Positions 33,990-44,863 of a DNA stretch of 64,000 nucleotides are shown one piece after another (position 1 is the stretch's first letter; every line of letters begins with the position of its first letter). Position numbers and translations under genes: made by a program. This DNA comes from Prorocentrum cordatum. Its lineage: Eukaryota; Sar; Dinophyceae; Prorocentrales; Prorocentraceae. The notes beneath the pieces were generated by a model. The model did not search any database and had not been told where the DNA came from. It was given only the letters and a program-made list of their open reading frames with translations. The DNA lies in assembly GCA_963575745.1 (NCBI GenBank), contig CAUYUJ010015283.1:859410-923409 (forward strand), given 5' to 3'.

Positions 33990-36000
33990 GATCTATCCAA
34001 AAAACGCCCATGCTGGCCTCCAGAAAACACACGAGGGCCTCAAGACGCCCCAAGAAGGCCTCAAGAGGCACCTCAAGAGAGCGTCCAAAAGCAAAGACCG
34101 TCCCATTCCCTTGGGAAAACGTGCGTTGTTAGCACATTCGTTTTTTGGGCGTTCACAACGTCCCAAACGGCCCAAGAGGCCTTCAAGTTCGCCCCAAGCC
34201 GGGCCAAAAAAAACCCAAGAGGGCTCCGAGACGACCCAAAAGGACCCCATGGCGGCCCAAGAAACCCCCAAGACGGCCCACGACGGCCACAAGACAGCTC
34301 CAAGAGGGGGCCGAGGGAAAACCCACACGGACATTTTCGAGTCATCCACCCCAAGTCGCCTCCAGGTTGCCCCAAGAAGACCCCGACAGGCCCCCAGGGA
34401 ACCCCAAAATGGCAGCAGAAAGCTCCCGAAAGGCCCCAATCAGGCCCCCAAGAGGTTCCAACACTGCCTCCAAGACGCCCCCGATAAGCCTCCCACGATA
34501 TCCCATCAGCCATCCGAACGGCTTCTGACCCGCAACCCATGCACGGTGGCGGGATGTGCCGAAGGCCATTCGATCCGCCGCCCCCTGTTGATTGGGTGCC
34601 TGGCGTGCCAGACTATTTCGGTTCTGGTTTCGGTTCTTTTTCTCGAAGAACTCCCCCTGGGGCTCTGGCGCGTCCCTCCGGGGTCCCGGGAGGATTACCA
34701 AGGACCTCAATTCCCAAATTTTCTGCCCAAGACGGCTCCAAAATGCCCTCCAAGATGCCTCCAAGACGGCCAGGATGGCCTCCAAGACGGCTAAGATGGC
34801 TTTAAGATGCCTCCAAGACGGCCCAAGATGTACCCAAGACGGCCTAAGATAGCCTCAAGATGGCCCAAGGCGGCCCAAGAGGCCCCTAGGAGGCCTCAAG
34901 GACAGCCCAAGAGCCTGTCGAGAGGCTCTCCAGGAGGGCCCAAAGAGGCGAAACTTATTGATTTCCTTAGGTTTTTGAAAGATTTTGGCATTTTCGCCTG
35001 TTCGGCCTTCAGACGGCTCAAGACGGCCCCTAAGATCGCCCAAGACGCCCCCAAGAGGGCCCCATGACGGCCCAAGTGGCCTCCAGGACGGCCCCAAGAG
35101 GGCCCAAGAGGCATCCAACACGCCCGAGATGGCCCCCGAGACGCCCAAGATGGCCTCCAAAACGTCCGAAGCGCCCCAAGAGGGACCCAAGTCGGCCCAG
35201 AAAGGCCCCCAAGACGGTTCCCGACGGCGTCAGACGTGCCAGGAACCCACCAAGATGGCCGAAGTTGGCTCGAAGCTGGCCCAAGGCGGCCCAAGAGGCC
35301 CCCAAGAGGGCCTCCAGGAAGGCCAGAAGAGGCCAAAAACATTGTTATTCCTGAGGTATTTGACGGATTTTGACATTTGCTTCTTTTCGGCCTTCCGACG
35401 GCCCGAGACGGCCCAAGAGCCCCCAAAGATCGCCGAAAGATCGCCCAAGAGGCCTCCAAGATGGCCCCACAACGGCCCAAGAGGGCCCCAAGACGGCCCC
35501 AAGAGGTCCCCAAGACGGCCCAGGAGACCTTTAAGACGCCCAAGATGGCCTCCAAGAGGGCCCTGGAGCATTCCAAGAAGGCCCCAAGTCGGTCCATTGA
35601 GCCCCCCAAACGGCTTCCGACAGCGTCAGACGGACCAGGAGCCCACCAAGACGGCCGAATATGGCCCTCAGATGGCCCAAGACGGCCCAAGAGGCCTCCA
35701 AGAGGGCCTCCAGGAAGGCCCCCAAAGGCCAAAATCATTGATTTCCTTTAGGTCTTTGAAGGATTGTGGCATTTGCTGTTTTTCTGCCTTCCGACGGCCC
35801 GAGACGACCCAAGTGCCCCCAAAAATCGCCCAAGAGGCCCAAGACACGGCCCCAAGAAGCTCCCAAGACGGCCCAAGAGGCCTCCAAGACGCTCAAGGTG
35901 GCCTCCAAGACAGCCCAAAAGCCCTTCAAGACGTCCTCCAAGAATGCCCGAAAGGGTCAAAATGGCCTCCAGACGGCCAAGATGACCTTCAAGATGCCCA
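33990..36000 (+). repeat. 11-bp array, plus orientation, with a module-2 copy at 34576-34720
   Basis: AAGANGGCCYC units. A sample at 35405-35520 gives spacings of 10,11,11,11,13,8,11,11,11,10. Blocks GGCTTCCGACRGCGTCAGACG and TTCGGCCTTCCGACGGC recur every ~350-400 bp (35010, 35215, 35390, 35610, 35790), marking a higher-order unit. Confidence 0.85.
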
Positions 36001-36165
36001 CGTGTTCCCCGAAGGCTTTCCAAACCAACTCGGGGAACACATGGTCTGATAGCTTGGCAGGTCTGGCCTCAACGTTCGGCAACATAGGCGTTTCCAAAAA
36101 GGCAGGGGGCGGCGGTGATTCGCCGTAGGCGTCTTCGATAATAATTCGTCGGGAGGGGTGACAGA
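36001..36165 (+). repeat. Module 1 with half a hairpin
   Basis: Carries TTCGGGGAACACATGGTCTG-like sequence, GATAGCTTGGCAGGTCTGGC, CATAGGCG and CAGGGGGCGGCGGTGATTCG. After the loop the expected right arm is replaced by ATAATAATTCGTC, so the stem is lost. Confidence 0.75.
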
Positions 36166-36560
36166 TGCGCTCCGTCTGTAGACGTGGGTTTTCGCCTGTT
36201 TCTCCACGCGTGCCCTTTTTCCCTGTGACGTACCCAACCCATTCGCATCAAGTGACAAGAGGACTTGACCCAGACTTGCCAGGACAAGAGAGTGCAAGCG
36301 CCGCTATGTCGTGCTAGCTACATGGGATGCGCTCACGTGGCACGACTCACAGGACAACAACAGACAGGCGAGCAGCGAGGGCCCACGCTTGAGGTGAACA
36401 TAAGGGCGGGAACGAAGGGCAGGTAAAGAACGCGCGGGGGGCCGAACCGTCAGCGCGGCAGCAGTAGAGGAAGGTGGCAGGGGGCAAAGCACAACGACTA
36501 CAGTGACAGGAGGAGACCGAAGAGCGTTGCTCTTGTTGGTAGCGCGCTACAAATGCAGCG
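36166..36560. other. Spacer; nothing recognised
   Basis: Ordinary composition and no repeat of note. No exon is supported. Confidence 0.4.
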
Positions 36561-36839
36561 TTGCCTGCGCCATGTCGCCGCGGCGCTCGAAACAATGATT
36601 GAACCAGCTTACAACGAATGCAAGAACCGCACTGGCGCCTCCGCGGCAGCACGTGCCGGACCTCCTCCCCCGGTTCATCCTCTTCCTCCTTGTCCTCCTC
36701 CTCCTCCACCTCCTCCTCCTGCTCCTCCTCCTCGTCCTCCTCCTCCTCCTCATCTCAAGCCTCGTCGGCTCGAGCAGCAGGCCCCGTCCTGCGAGGCCCG
36801 CGCCCGTCCCCGCGGCTCGGCGCTGTACCAAATGTTTTT

Positions 36840-37273
36840 CTGTGCGGCTTGAGGGCTATTGGATGCTGAAGCCGATAGTCAAGACCGAGCCTTACGGGGT
36901 CACCTTCTACCTCGACCTGCTGTTGGTGGGGTCGTTGATGCGCTTCTTCGTTCCGGAGAACCTGGTGAGCCGCGAACTCATCAGTCACCTCGCTGTCTCT
37001 GATGGCGACGTCTACATCATCAGTGTGGAGCAGTCCTACCTCGTGCTGGAGAGGGCATTCGTCCATCCTGCTTCGCACGTCCCTCGGCGTGAAGGAGGTG
37101 CGGCGTCCGCCCTCACCGCCACGGTGGCTCTTGGAGATGCTGCAGGAGTCCGAGTTGGACCAGTTGCTGGCAGGGCCCGCGTTGGGCACGGAGACTACAT
37201 CAGCCCTGCCGCCACCACCACCCAGGGTGTGCAAGTTCCCGAGGAATTACTCCGACGGAAAAACCCCACATAA
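36840..37273 (+). CDS. Hypothetical protein, doubtful
   Basis: The plus frame reads LKPIVKTEPYGVTFYLDLLL, then RFFVPENLVSRELISHLAVS and DGDVYIISVEQSYLVLERAF, which looks like real globular protein. Upstream it runs into a (CTC)n-encoded poly-Leu stretch (36690-36760), so the true exon start is probably an acceptor near 36840. The C-terminal part is Ala/Gly-rich and unconvincing. No family is recognised. Confidence 0.3.
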
Positions 37274-37654
37274 GAATCCTCTGGGCGAATCTGGAAAAAG
37301 CCATCACCGTCGTCCTCGTGGTTGGTGAGGCGTCCTGGCTGTCTCTTCTGCGTATATTTCCTCTCGCCTTGGCGCGGGCTCCCCTTCCACTCCTTACGTT
37401 GTCCCCGGCCTCGCCCCCCCGTTTGTTCCGCGCCCCGCCACCTCCTCCCCTTCCTGTTGCATGAGCGCGCATGTCGATGTTCCTCGGCGCCGTCGCCGCC
37501 ACGGCCAGCACAGGCGCGTTCTCTACTGGTCACGTCGCGCAGCCGTTGGGACAACCCCGCGGGCCAGGCTGTCGGGACAACCCCGCGAGCCGCTGGCGCG
37601 CAAGACCAAGCCGCTGGGACAACCCCGCGGGTTTCGAGCGAGGCGTAGCCGCGC
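37274..37654. other. Intergenic / 3' region of the helicase gene
   Basis: GGGACAACCCCGCG occurs three times (near 37550, 37575, 37617) right after the helicase stop. No gene is seen. Confidence 0.4.
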
Positions 37655-38137
37655 TCAGGCGGAAGGCAGCGCGAAGCCCAGCTCTGCCGCGAGCTGCTTC
37701 GCCTCCGCCCTGGACAAAACCGCTCTCTTGTCGAACTCCAGGAGCGCTTTCCGCAGGGGCGCCGGCGGCCCGCACTCCAGGAACTCTCGCGGCGGCGGCC
37801 GCAGGATCAGCATGTTCCGCATGCACGTGGCGCGGGAGAACATGACGTAGAGGTGCAGCCACCACTGCTCGTCCGACATGCCCGTGTGGCCAGCGTCCTC
37901 GTCTCTCGCACAGTCGATGGTGACGCCCTTGCGCAGCGTCTGGCCCTGCGACAGCGTGGAGGTCAGGTAGGACGCGTGCGTCAGGGTGAACCCCGAGCGG
38001 CGCACGCTGTGCGCCCCCGAGCTCTGCCATGTGAACTCCCTTTCGCTGGGCCTGAACATCAGCAAGCTCCGCGCCCGCGCCTCGGCCTGGCCGTCGTCGT
38101 CGGCGCCTTCGGCGCCCTGTCGCAGCACCTCGGCGAC
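37655..38137 (-). CDS. PIF1/RecD-like superfamily 1 helicase, C-terminal exon
   Basis: The exon starts after TTTTTGGGCTCCTCAG and is in frame to TGA at 37657-37655 (about 160 codons). It contains LTHASYLTSTLSQGQTL, matching helicase motif V (aYAlT.HKSQGqTL), and LYVMFSRATCMRNMLILRPP, matching motif VI (YVa.SRv). A typical short tail follows. Motifs I-IV must lie in upstream exons, beyond the repeat-filled intron at 38190-38950. Such helicases unwind DNA 5' to 3' at forks and telomeres. A helitron-derived copy is an alternative. Confidence 0.6.
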   Translation of the reverse strand, partial: VAEVLRQGAEGADDDGQAEARARSLLMFRPSEREFTWQSSGAHSVRRSGFTLTHASYLTSTLSQGQTLRKGVTIDCARDEDAGHTGMSDEQWWLHLYVMFSRATCMRNMLILRPPPREFLECGPPAPLRKALLEFDKRAVLSRAEAKQLAAELGFALPSA

Positions 38138-38189
38138 CTGAGGAGCCCAAAAACTTCCTTGTTGCGTCCAAAATGTGGCCTGGGAACTG

Positions 38190-38950
38190 CGTTCTGGCAG
38201 CGCGAGAACCCAAAATTGACGACAGTTACAGGTTTTGGATGACCCGCTCGGATTACCAACATGATCCGCGGGCCCCATAGGGAGGGGGCTCCCGCCTGAG
38301 ACTTCCTCGCCATTCACTCACAGACGAGGCTCCCGCCTGAGACTTCCTCCATATTCAGGCTTGAGGAGCCCAAAAGTGACGACAGCTACAGGGTTCCGAT
38401 GACCCTCTCGGATTACCAACATGATCTGCGGGCCCCATAGGGAGGGGGCTCCCGCCTGAGACTTTCTCACAATTCACTCAGAGACGAGGCTCCCGCCTGA
38501 GACCTCCTCCAAATTCAGGTTTGACGAGCCCAAAAGTGACGACAGTTACAGGGTTCCGATGACCCGCTCGGATTACCAACATGATCTGCGGGCCCCATAG
38601 GGAGGGGGCTCCCGCCTGAGCCTTCCTCAGAATTCACTCACAGACGAGGCTCCCGCCTGAGACTTCCTCCAAATTCAGGCTTGAGGAGCCCAAAAGTGAC
38701 GACAGTTACAGGGTTCCGATGACCCGCTCGGATTACCAACATGATCTGCGGGCCCCATAGGGAGGGAGCTCCCGCCTGAGACTTCCTCCCAATTCACTCA
38801 CAGACGAGGCTCCCGCCTGAGACTTCCTCCATTTTCAAGCCTGGGGAGCCCAAAAGTGACGACAGTTACAGGGTTCCGATGACCCGCTCGGATTACCAAC
38901 ATGATCTGCGGGCCCCATAGGGAGGGGGCTCCCGCCTGAGACTTCCTCAC
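38190..38950. repeat. 160-bp tandem repeat, five copies, in an intron
   Basis: GATTACCAACATGATC begins at 38251, 38412, 38572, 38732 and 38893 (spacing 160-161). Each unit contains GGGGGCTCCCGCCTGAGACTT and a second, shorter CTCCCGCCTGAGAC block. Copies are >90% identical. On the minus strand each unit ends TTTTGGGCTCCTCA, nearly the same as the real acceptor of the helicase exon. Confidence 0.85.
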
Positions 38951-38954
38951 AATT

Positions 38955-39235
38955 TACTCAACGATGATGAGGATGAGGATGATGAGTGGTGGTGAAGATG
39001 AGTGGTGAAGAGGATGATGATTGATTGTGAGTGGTGGTGGCGATGATGATGTTTGAATGAGGATGATGCCGATGCCGATGATGATGATGATGATGATGTT
39101 CGTGAACGTGTGAGAGAGTGCGAGTGATGATGATGATGAGTATGTGAGTGACTAAGCATGTGAGAGAGCATCATCGATGATGCTGATGAGGTTGATGATG
39201 AGAGAGTGTGAGTGAGTGTGAGTGGGTGTGTGTGT
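38955..39235. repeat. (GAT)n then (GTGA)n microsatellite
   Basis: GATGAT triplets with GTGAGTGA at the 3' side, immediately before the acceptor of the gene that follows. Confidence 0.85.
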
Positions 39236-39266
39236 GTGTGTTCCTGTTCCTGCGCGGGGTGTCCAG

Positions 39267-40130
39267 AGAAAACAAGAACCCCACTTTGGATGTGGGGAAA
39301 AAGAAGAAGATCTACTGGGCGAAGACGAAGAAACCCAAGCAGCGCATGAAGAAGATGGCCATCACGGAAGATCGCGCTCCGTGCACCGAGAACTCCCAGA
39401 AAGAGAGGATGCTGCCTGCTCCGTTGCCGCCTCCCCCAGGGGTGTTCAAGGTGCAGGACCCGTACTTGGACATGCTGGTACGACAGGCCTGTGCTCGGCC
39501 AGTTCACCAAGCGGGTCGGAGCTTTCCACCGCCTCCGCCACCGCCGCGCCCTGTGGTGCGCCCGCCGCCGAGGAGGAGCCCGCATGTGCTGGTGCCGCCT
39601 CCCGCTCCACCGTAGGAGCGGTGCCAAATGTGGTCGAGCCCGGCGGGAAGAAGGAGGCCAATGAGAAGAGGCGCCAGAAGCGCGCTCAGAAGAAGGCGAT
39701 CGTCCGTGAGAAGAAGAAGATGGAGCAGCTCGACGCCTCACATGAAGGCGGCCGGCATGGAGATACAGCTCTTTGTCATGAACTTGCTGCGCTGGAGGCG
39801 GCGGCATTTGGTGGAGATGTCCCTGCTGATAGTGCGTCGTACTATGATATTTTTGATGTTGACGCTGACGGATCGGGTGGAGGTGAGCGGGAGCATGCCA
39901 TGGACCGTGAACCAGGAGATGGGCCTGAAATACTGGACGATTCTGGAGATGGTGATGGTGCGCTCGAGTCTTGCCCGAATCATATGGTGTCAATCTTTGG
40001 ACCCGACGCGGCGGCGATGGAGGTTCTCGTGCAGCGGCTCTCGGAAGGCAAGGTCAGCTTCGAGGAGGTGAACTCCGCGGTGGTGGCTATGATGGCCGAG
40101 AGGCGTTCTGCAAGCTCGTCTTCTTCCTAA
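39267..40130 (+). CDS. Small spliced gene, unknown Lys-rich/acidic protein
   Basis: Exon 1 begins after TTCCTGTTCCTGCGCGGGG and TGTCCAG and reads ENKNPTLDVGKKKKIYWAKT to FKVQDPYLDML. Exon 2 (from 39616 or 39639 to TAA 40128-40130) reads GGKKEANEKRRQKRAQKK, SYYDIFDVDADG and a C-terminal helix IFGPDAAAMEVLVQRLSEG. The two are in different frames, so an intron of ~135-160 bases is needed. A GT donor at 39478 with an acceptor at 39638, or a GA donor after 39481 with the acceptor at 39615 (CTCCACCGTAG), both restore the frame. A basic N-terminus and an acidic C-terminus are visible; no family is recognised. Confidence 0.45.
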   Translation, partial: RKQEPHFGCGEKEEDLLGEDEETQAAHEEDGHHGRSRSVHRELPEREDAACSVAASPRGVQGAGPVLGHAGTTGLCSASSPSGSELSTASATAAPCGAPAAEEEPACAGAASRSTVGAVPNVVEPGGKKEANEKRRQKRAQKKAIVREKKKMEQLDASHEGGRHGDTALCHELAALEAAAFGGDVPADSASYYDIFDVDADGSGGGEREHAMDREPGDGPEILDDSGDGDGALESCPNHMVSIFGPDAAAMEVLVQRLSEGKVSFEEVNSAVVAMMAERRSASSSSS

Positions 40131-40369
40131 ACGGCTACTCCATGTGGACCGTACCCTTTCCAAAGTTGCTAGATCCGGCATCGTCTTCTGGGTGAGCTTC
40201 TACTTCGAGGCTTTCGACTCAAACCCCGCGCGTGTGAGTGGCGGCTCCTGATCTGCCCAGCCTGCAGGTGTGATAGCCGAGCGCTTAAGTAGGAGCTGCC
40301 TCCTCCTTCATCTTCCTGCCTCCCGATCGCCTTGGCAGCTCGTGTGTGCAGCGGTCCACAGCAAAAAAA

Positions 40370-40560
40370 TCCTCCTCCTCCTCCTGGTCCTCCGATTTCT
40401 CCATTTCTCATTTTCCTCCTCCCCCTCCTCGTCCTCCTCCTCCTCCTCCTCCTCTTCCTCCTCCTCGTCCTACTCCTCCTCAACCTCCTCCTCTTCCACC
40501 CCGTTTTCACATTCCTCCTCTTCTGCACCCTCCTCCTACGCCTTTCCTCCTCCGCCGCTT
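40370..40560. repeat. (CTC)n microsatellite
   Basis: Interrupted CTC/CCT triplets on the plus strand. It precedes the ~105-bp tandem repeat. Confidence 0.85.
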
Positions 40561-40639
40561 CTGGATCCCTCAATTTTTTTCCGCGCGCCCCTGCCGGGAC
40601 CCTGACGACCCCGGACCTCGAAACAACCCCACGTAACAG

Positions 40640-41150
40640 AAAATGCGTCACTGCGCTGGACCCCAGGGATGGCGAGGTCTCCTGGTGGCCGCCGCCCTCG
40701 AGTGCCGACATTCTCGCGGGTCGCAGGCCCACTGAGATGGCGAGGTCTCGTCTGAATCTGGGTAAAACGTCGCTCCGTTGGGCCCCCCAGCAACCCTCGA
40801 AAGTGGCCACCGTTTCGCAGATCGCGGCCCCACTCAGTTGGCGAGAAATCCTGGTGGTCCGGGTGGGACGTCACTCCGCTGGACCCGCCGGCAACCCCCG
40901 AGCCCTCGAGAACCGACAGTTTCGCACATCGAAGCCCCATAAGGCTGAAGAGGTTTCCTGGTGGTCTGGGTGAGACGTCATTCCGCTGACCCCCCAGCAG
41001 CCCCCGAAAGTGGCGACGGCTTCGCAAATCGCAGCCCCACGGGGATGAAGAGGTTTCCTGGCTGCGTGGATAAAACGTCACTCCGCTGGACCCCCCAGCA
41101 GCCCCCGAAAGTGGCGGCAGATCGCAGCCCCCTAGGGATAGCCAGGTAGG
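40640..41150. repeat. ~100-120-bp tandem repeat, about five copies
   Basis: CGTCACTCCGCTGGACCC or a variant recurs near 40646, 40769, 40869, 40976 and 41069, each followed by CCCCGAAAGTGGC-type and GGCGAGGT/GAAGAGGT blocks. 41151-41394 has no feature. Confidence 0.8.
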
Positions 41151-41394
41151 AGGCAAGCTGGCACGCAGAAAGGAAAGAGGTGAGAGGCATGAGAGAGGAG
41201 AGGAGGGGGCAGGAGAAGGAGAAGACGCGCGGGCAGTGTTCAAAACAACGGTTACCCAACCCGAAACGCCTCCGAAAAGGCCCCATCAGCCATCCGAGTG
41301 GCCTCAGACCCGCAGCCCAAGCACTCGATGAGCATTTGTCGGGTATACGCAGGCTCTCGCCCCATTCCCCATGCGCGCACGGCGAATGCAAAGA

Positions 41395-41728
41395 ATGTCA
41401 ACCCAAGAGGCCCCGAGACGGCCCCGAAAAGGCCCACATGAAACCCCAAAAGATCTCCCAAACGCCCCAAAAGGCACGCAAGAAACCTGCAGGAGCAACG
41501 CGCAACAACCGCCAGTTTCCCAAGGTGTCGGCGGTGCGACCAAAGCCCAAGAATCAAGATGATGGTGCGGACGAGGAGGGAAGCAGGGAAGCACTGAAGA
41601 GAAAGCGTCTGCTCACAGACACCACTCTAAGCCTCAGGAGAACACGTAGAGGACCACGCCGAAGGCGAAGTCCATGGCACGGCGGGGGGGGAGGGGCAGG
41701 CGGCCTCGCCCCTGCGCGGGGCAAGGCA
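41395..41728. other. Short 11-bp array remnant and downstream flank of the retrocopy ORF
   Basis: 41395-41480 has a few AAGAGGCC-type units. The rest is unremarkable. No polyadenylation signal was identified for the ORF at 41729. Confidence 0.4.
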
Positions 41729-42418
41729 TCATCGCCGACCCTCCCGCTGCTTCCCCCGCCGCGCACCGGGCTGAGGAGCGCCAGGAGGACCACGTCCAGC
41801 CGGCGAGCTCCCCAGCGACGACGACGCCGCCGCAATCTGCCTGCGAAGCTCGTCCGCGCCGACCGTCATCAGGGCGGCCACGACCTCGGCGTCGGGGCCC
41901 ACGCCACCCTTCACGGCGCAGAAGCGCGCGACCAGGTCGCGCAGCTCTGCGTCCGAGCCCGCGGCAGGCGGCGCAGCAGCAGCAGCGGCAGCCGCCCCTC
42001 CCCGCACGAGGCCGTCGGCCCAGCGGTCGTCGTCGATCGCGTCGTCGCCGTCAGCATCGGCCTCAGCCTGCGGCGGCAGCGCGGCCAGGGCCGCGCGCTC
42101 GCCAGCAGGCGCAGCTTCAGCGCCAGCGCCGTCCCGCCGCCGCGCCGCGAGGCACTGGCGGCGTCGTCGCCGCCGCTCCACCCAGGCCGCCGAGCGGGCC
42201 TTGGGAGCGGCAGCGCCTCCCGTGGCAGGGGCCGCGGCTGCGGCCGCGGGCGGCGGCGCGGCGGCGGGCGGCGCCTCTCGGAGCGCGAAGAGCGCTGCCG
42301 AAAGTGCCGACCGCGCCACTGCCGCCACCGTGCGGCGCGGCGCGCGACCCTGCACGGCTGCCCGCACCGCCGCCTCGACGAGGACAGCGGCGTCGGCAGC
42401 CCCTCTAGGCGCCTCCAT
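41729..42418 (-). CDS. Ala/Arg-rich protein of a spliced-leader-tagged retrocopy
   Basis: The ORF starts at the first ATG (42418) 59 bases downstream of a genomic relict of the truncated spliced leader and reads MEAPRGAADAAVLVEAAVRA. The middle is low-complexity Ala/Pro. The C-terminal part has a helical stretch (DAEVVAALMTVGADELRRQI) and a basic tail. About 229 codons, uninterrupted. Because the leader is added only by trans-splicing, its presence in DNA marks this as reverse-transcribed mRNA. It may be the ORF1 of a non-LTR element or a host retrogene; no domain decides it. Confidence 0.5.
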   Translation of the reverse strand: MEAPRGAADAAVLVEAAVRAAVQGRAPRRTVAAVARSALSAALFALREAPPAAAPPPAAAAAAPATGGAAAPKARSAAWVERRRRRRQCLAARRRDGAGAEAAPAGERAALAALPPQAEADADGDDAIDDDRWADGLVRGGAAAAAAAAPPAAGSDAELRDLVARFCAVKGGVGPDAEVVAALMTVGADELRRQIAAASSSLGSSPAGRGPPGAPQPGARRGKQREGRR

Positions 42419-42476
42419 CCCGCAGCGGCCCCAACGCGGAACGAAGGGGCGGCGAAACGACGGCGCCGTGCGACCG

Positions 42477-42508
42477 CTTGAGCCCGCTTGAGCCAAAATG
42501 GCTACGGA
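42477..42508 (-). other. Relict dinoflagellate spliced leader, doubled
   Basis: On the minus strand 42508-42487 reads TCCGTAGCCATTTTGGCTCA plus AG, an exact match to the 22-nt dinoflagellate spliced leader. It is followed two bases on by a truncated second GGCTCAAG at 42484-42477. A full leader followed by a clipped inner one is the pattern expected when a retrocopy is transcribed, trans-spliced and reinserted again. Confidence 0.9.
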
Positions 42509-42513
42509 ATCGC

Positions 42514-42590
42514 GGAGGAGGAGGGAGGAGGAGGAGGAGGAGGAGGAGGAGGAGGAGGAGGAGGAGGAGGAGGAGGAGGAGGAGGAAGAT
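42514..42590. repeat. (GGA)n directly upstream of the relict leader
   Basis: On the minus strand this is a 75-base (CCT)n polypyrimidine run ending just before the leader. A similar run precedes the other relict leader (47066-47105). It could act as a trans-splice acceptor tract. Confidence 0.85.
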
Positions 42591-44863
42591 GAGCGGGTGG
42601 CGGACCGCGGGTTATCGCGCGGCCGCCTCGTCCGCCAGCCACGCGACCCCGCGCGGCAGCGGGCGCTCGCGCTACCGCGCGCAGGCGCCTGCGCGCACGG
42701 CGCGCAGGGCGCGCGGCGTCTGCGGCGAGCCTCTGCCGCCGACTCTGCGACGTGGTCAGCGCAGCGGTTGCCGAGCCAGTAGCAGCGGGCGATCTCGGGC
42801 GCGCCAACCACCTCGCGCCACGACAGGCGAGCAGGCACTTTCCCGACGGAGAGCCTGCCGGCGCAGAGGCCGCCGAATTCGTCCAGCAGCCATCGGCCCC
42901 GCGCGCCGCGGCGTGCTGCGACCCGCGCTCCAGCGGCCCCTCGCGCTGTCCACGGCCGCCGCGACGGGAGGCGTCGAGAACCTGACCGCCACGATCTGCC
43001 ATCAGCCCCCCCCCCATTGGCGCCCGCGCGCGGCCGCGCGCAGCAACGCGCCGAAGTTCCTCTCCAGCGCGATGACCGCCCACGCCGCGCCAGCGCACTG
43101 CTCGCAGCCGCCCTCGGTCTGCGACTCATCCAGGAAGAGCTCGCCAGACAGGAAGAAGCCCTCGTACTCCCCGAGCCGGCAGATGCCAGGCTGCCTGGGC
43201 GACAGGGCGAGTCCGCGGGCGACGGCAAGGCGCCCTCTCGAGCAAGCGCTCCACCTCGGGCAGGTCGGGCCGCTCCACCAGCAGGCAGAACTCGCCGGGC
43301 AGGCGGAGACCAGGCTGCCTCCCGGCGCAGCCACTGCGCCCGTGGAGTAGGGCGCCGTTCTCGCCGAACAAGAGGCACAAGAGTCCATGGTCCATCTGCC
43401 CGCGAAGGTTCCTGAACGACGGCAACTCCGACGCCGGCCCAGGACAGGCCGCAACGGCCCGCAACGCCCAGCGGCGGCACCAGCGACGCCGCAGCATCGC
43501 CACTCGCAGCGACAGCAGCAGCAGCAACCCTCCAGGCCCACCGTCGAACTCGTCGTGCGACGAGACCATGGACGCCACGCGCCTCGGAGACTGCTCGCGC
43601 CACTCCTGCTCGTCGGTGTCGACGTGGCTGCGCAAGCGCACGCGGCACCTCACATCCCGCGCCGCCTTGCAGAAGTCTCGCGCCGCGCCGCGCGACCAGA
43701 CCACTCCGACGTCGTCGCTGCGCCTTGTCCAGCACCGCCAGGACCTGGAGATAGAACTTCGCGAAGGCACGCAGACGCCTCTCCAGCAAGATCCCCTGGC
43801 ACACGGCAGCCCCGCGCGCGGGGCCCTGGCCCTCCCCCGGCCACCTCATGAGCAGCTCGACGACGCCTCCCTCGGACAGGTGCTCCGGCCCAGGCCGGCC
43901 GCAAACCTCGCGCCACCGCCAAACGCGCGCCGCCCGCGGCAGCAGGCGCTTGACCAGCCAGGGCCCCAGCTCAAAAACCTCGCCGACAACGCCCGCGCGC
44001 GCGCGAGCCAGGGCCCGGCGCGCAGCGCGGCCAACCCCGCGCGCTCCAGCGACAGCCGCACGGCGCTGAAAGCCGAGGGCGCGCAGCGGAACCAGATGCC
44101 CTCACGCGGCCCAGAGCATCATCATAATGGGCAGCAGCGTCGCTCCGTGCATCGGGCCCAGCACGGGCGCCAGCGCGGCTGCGAGCGCGCGCGATCGGCC
44201 AGCAAAGCTGGGCGCCACAGCCGCGAACGCCGCGGACCAGAGCGCGCCTGGCCCCATGGCGGCGCAGCCCGTGACCGCGAAGCCGCGCGGCGCGCTAGGC
44301 TCAAGACCAGCCCCGGCCACCTTGCGCACAGCCTGCCTCAGCCAAGCCCCTGTCTTGAGAAGCGCCACGCGTCGAAGCCGAAGACCAGCTTGGACGCGCC
44401 CGTCGCTGCGCGCCTCGCGCGCGATGCGCCTGCCGCGGGCGAAGTCCACTCATGGTTCGCGTTCCCCCCTGACCGAGACCACCCCGCAGTGAGCTGCGCA
44501 GCAGGGCAACCAGCTGGCGCCGAGCTGCAAGCAGGCGCGCTAGCGCCCTCGACTTCCAGACCGCCACTTTGAAGCCCACGTCGGGCAGGAGCGTCTTCGA
44601 CTCGAGCGCCGCCTCCGCCGCGCCCTTCGCCCCGCGAATCAAGCCCTCCACGCGTCGCAGCATGAGGTCGCCCGCGGCTGCGGTCAGCAGGCCGTCGGGC
44701 GCTGGCGGGCCAGGCGACCAAGGGGCCCGATCAAGATCAGCTTCAGCACGGATGTCGCGAAGCCGACGCCAGGCAGGACGGGCTGCCCCGCCTCGATGAC
44801 CTGGGAGGCAGCGCTGCCCATGCAGAGCACCCTCGGCGCGCGGCGCAGCTCGATCTGCAACCG

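Noticed and set aside
30352-34071. Very long open frames encoding poly-Val, poly-Ser, poly-Arg, poly-Asp or poly-Thr
   Set aside because: They are translations of (GTC)n triplets, which cannot form stops in most frames; no start context, domain or splice structure.
41729-43849. A single 706-codon minus frame spanning the relict leader and (CCT)n tract
   Set aside because: The leader at 42487-42508 marks a transcript 5' end inside it, so the frame joins the tail of one retroelement to the separate ORF starting at 42418; openness reflects extreme GC content.
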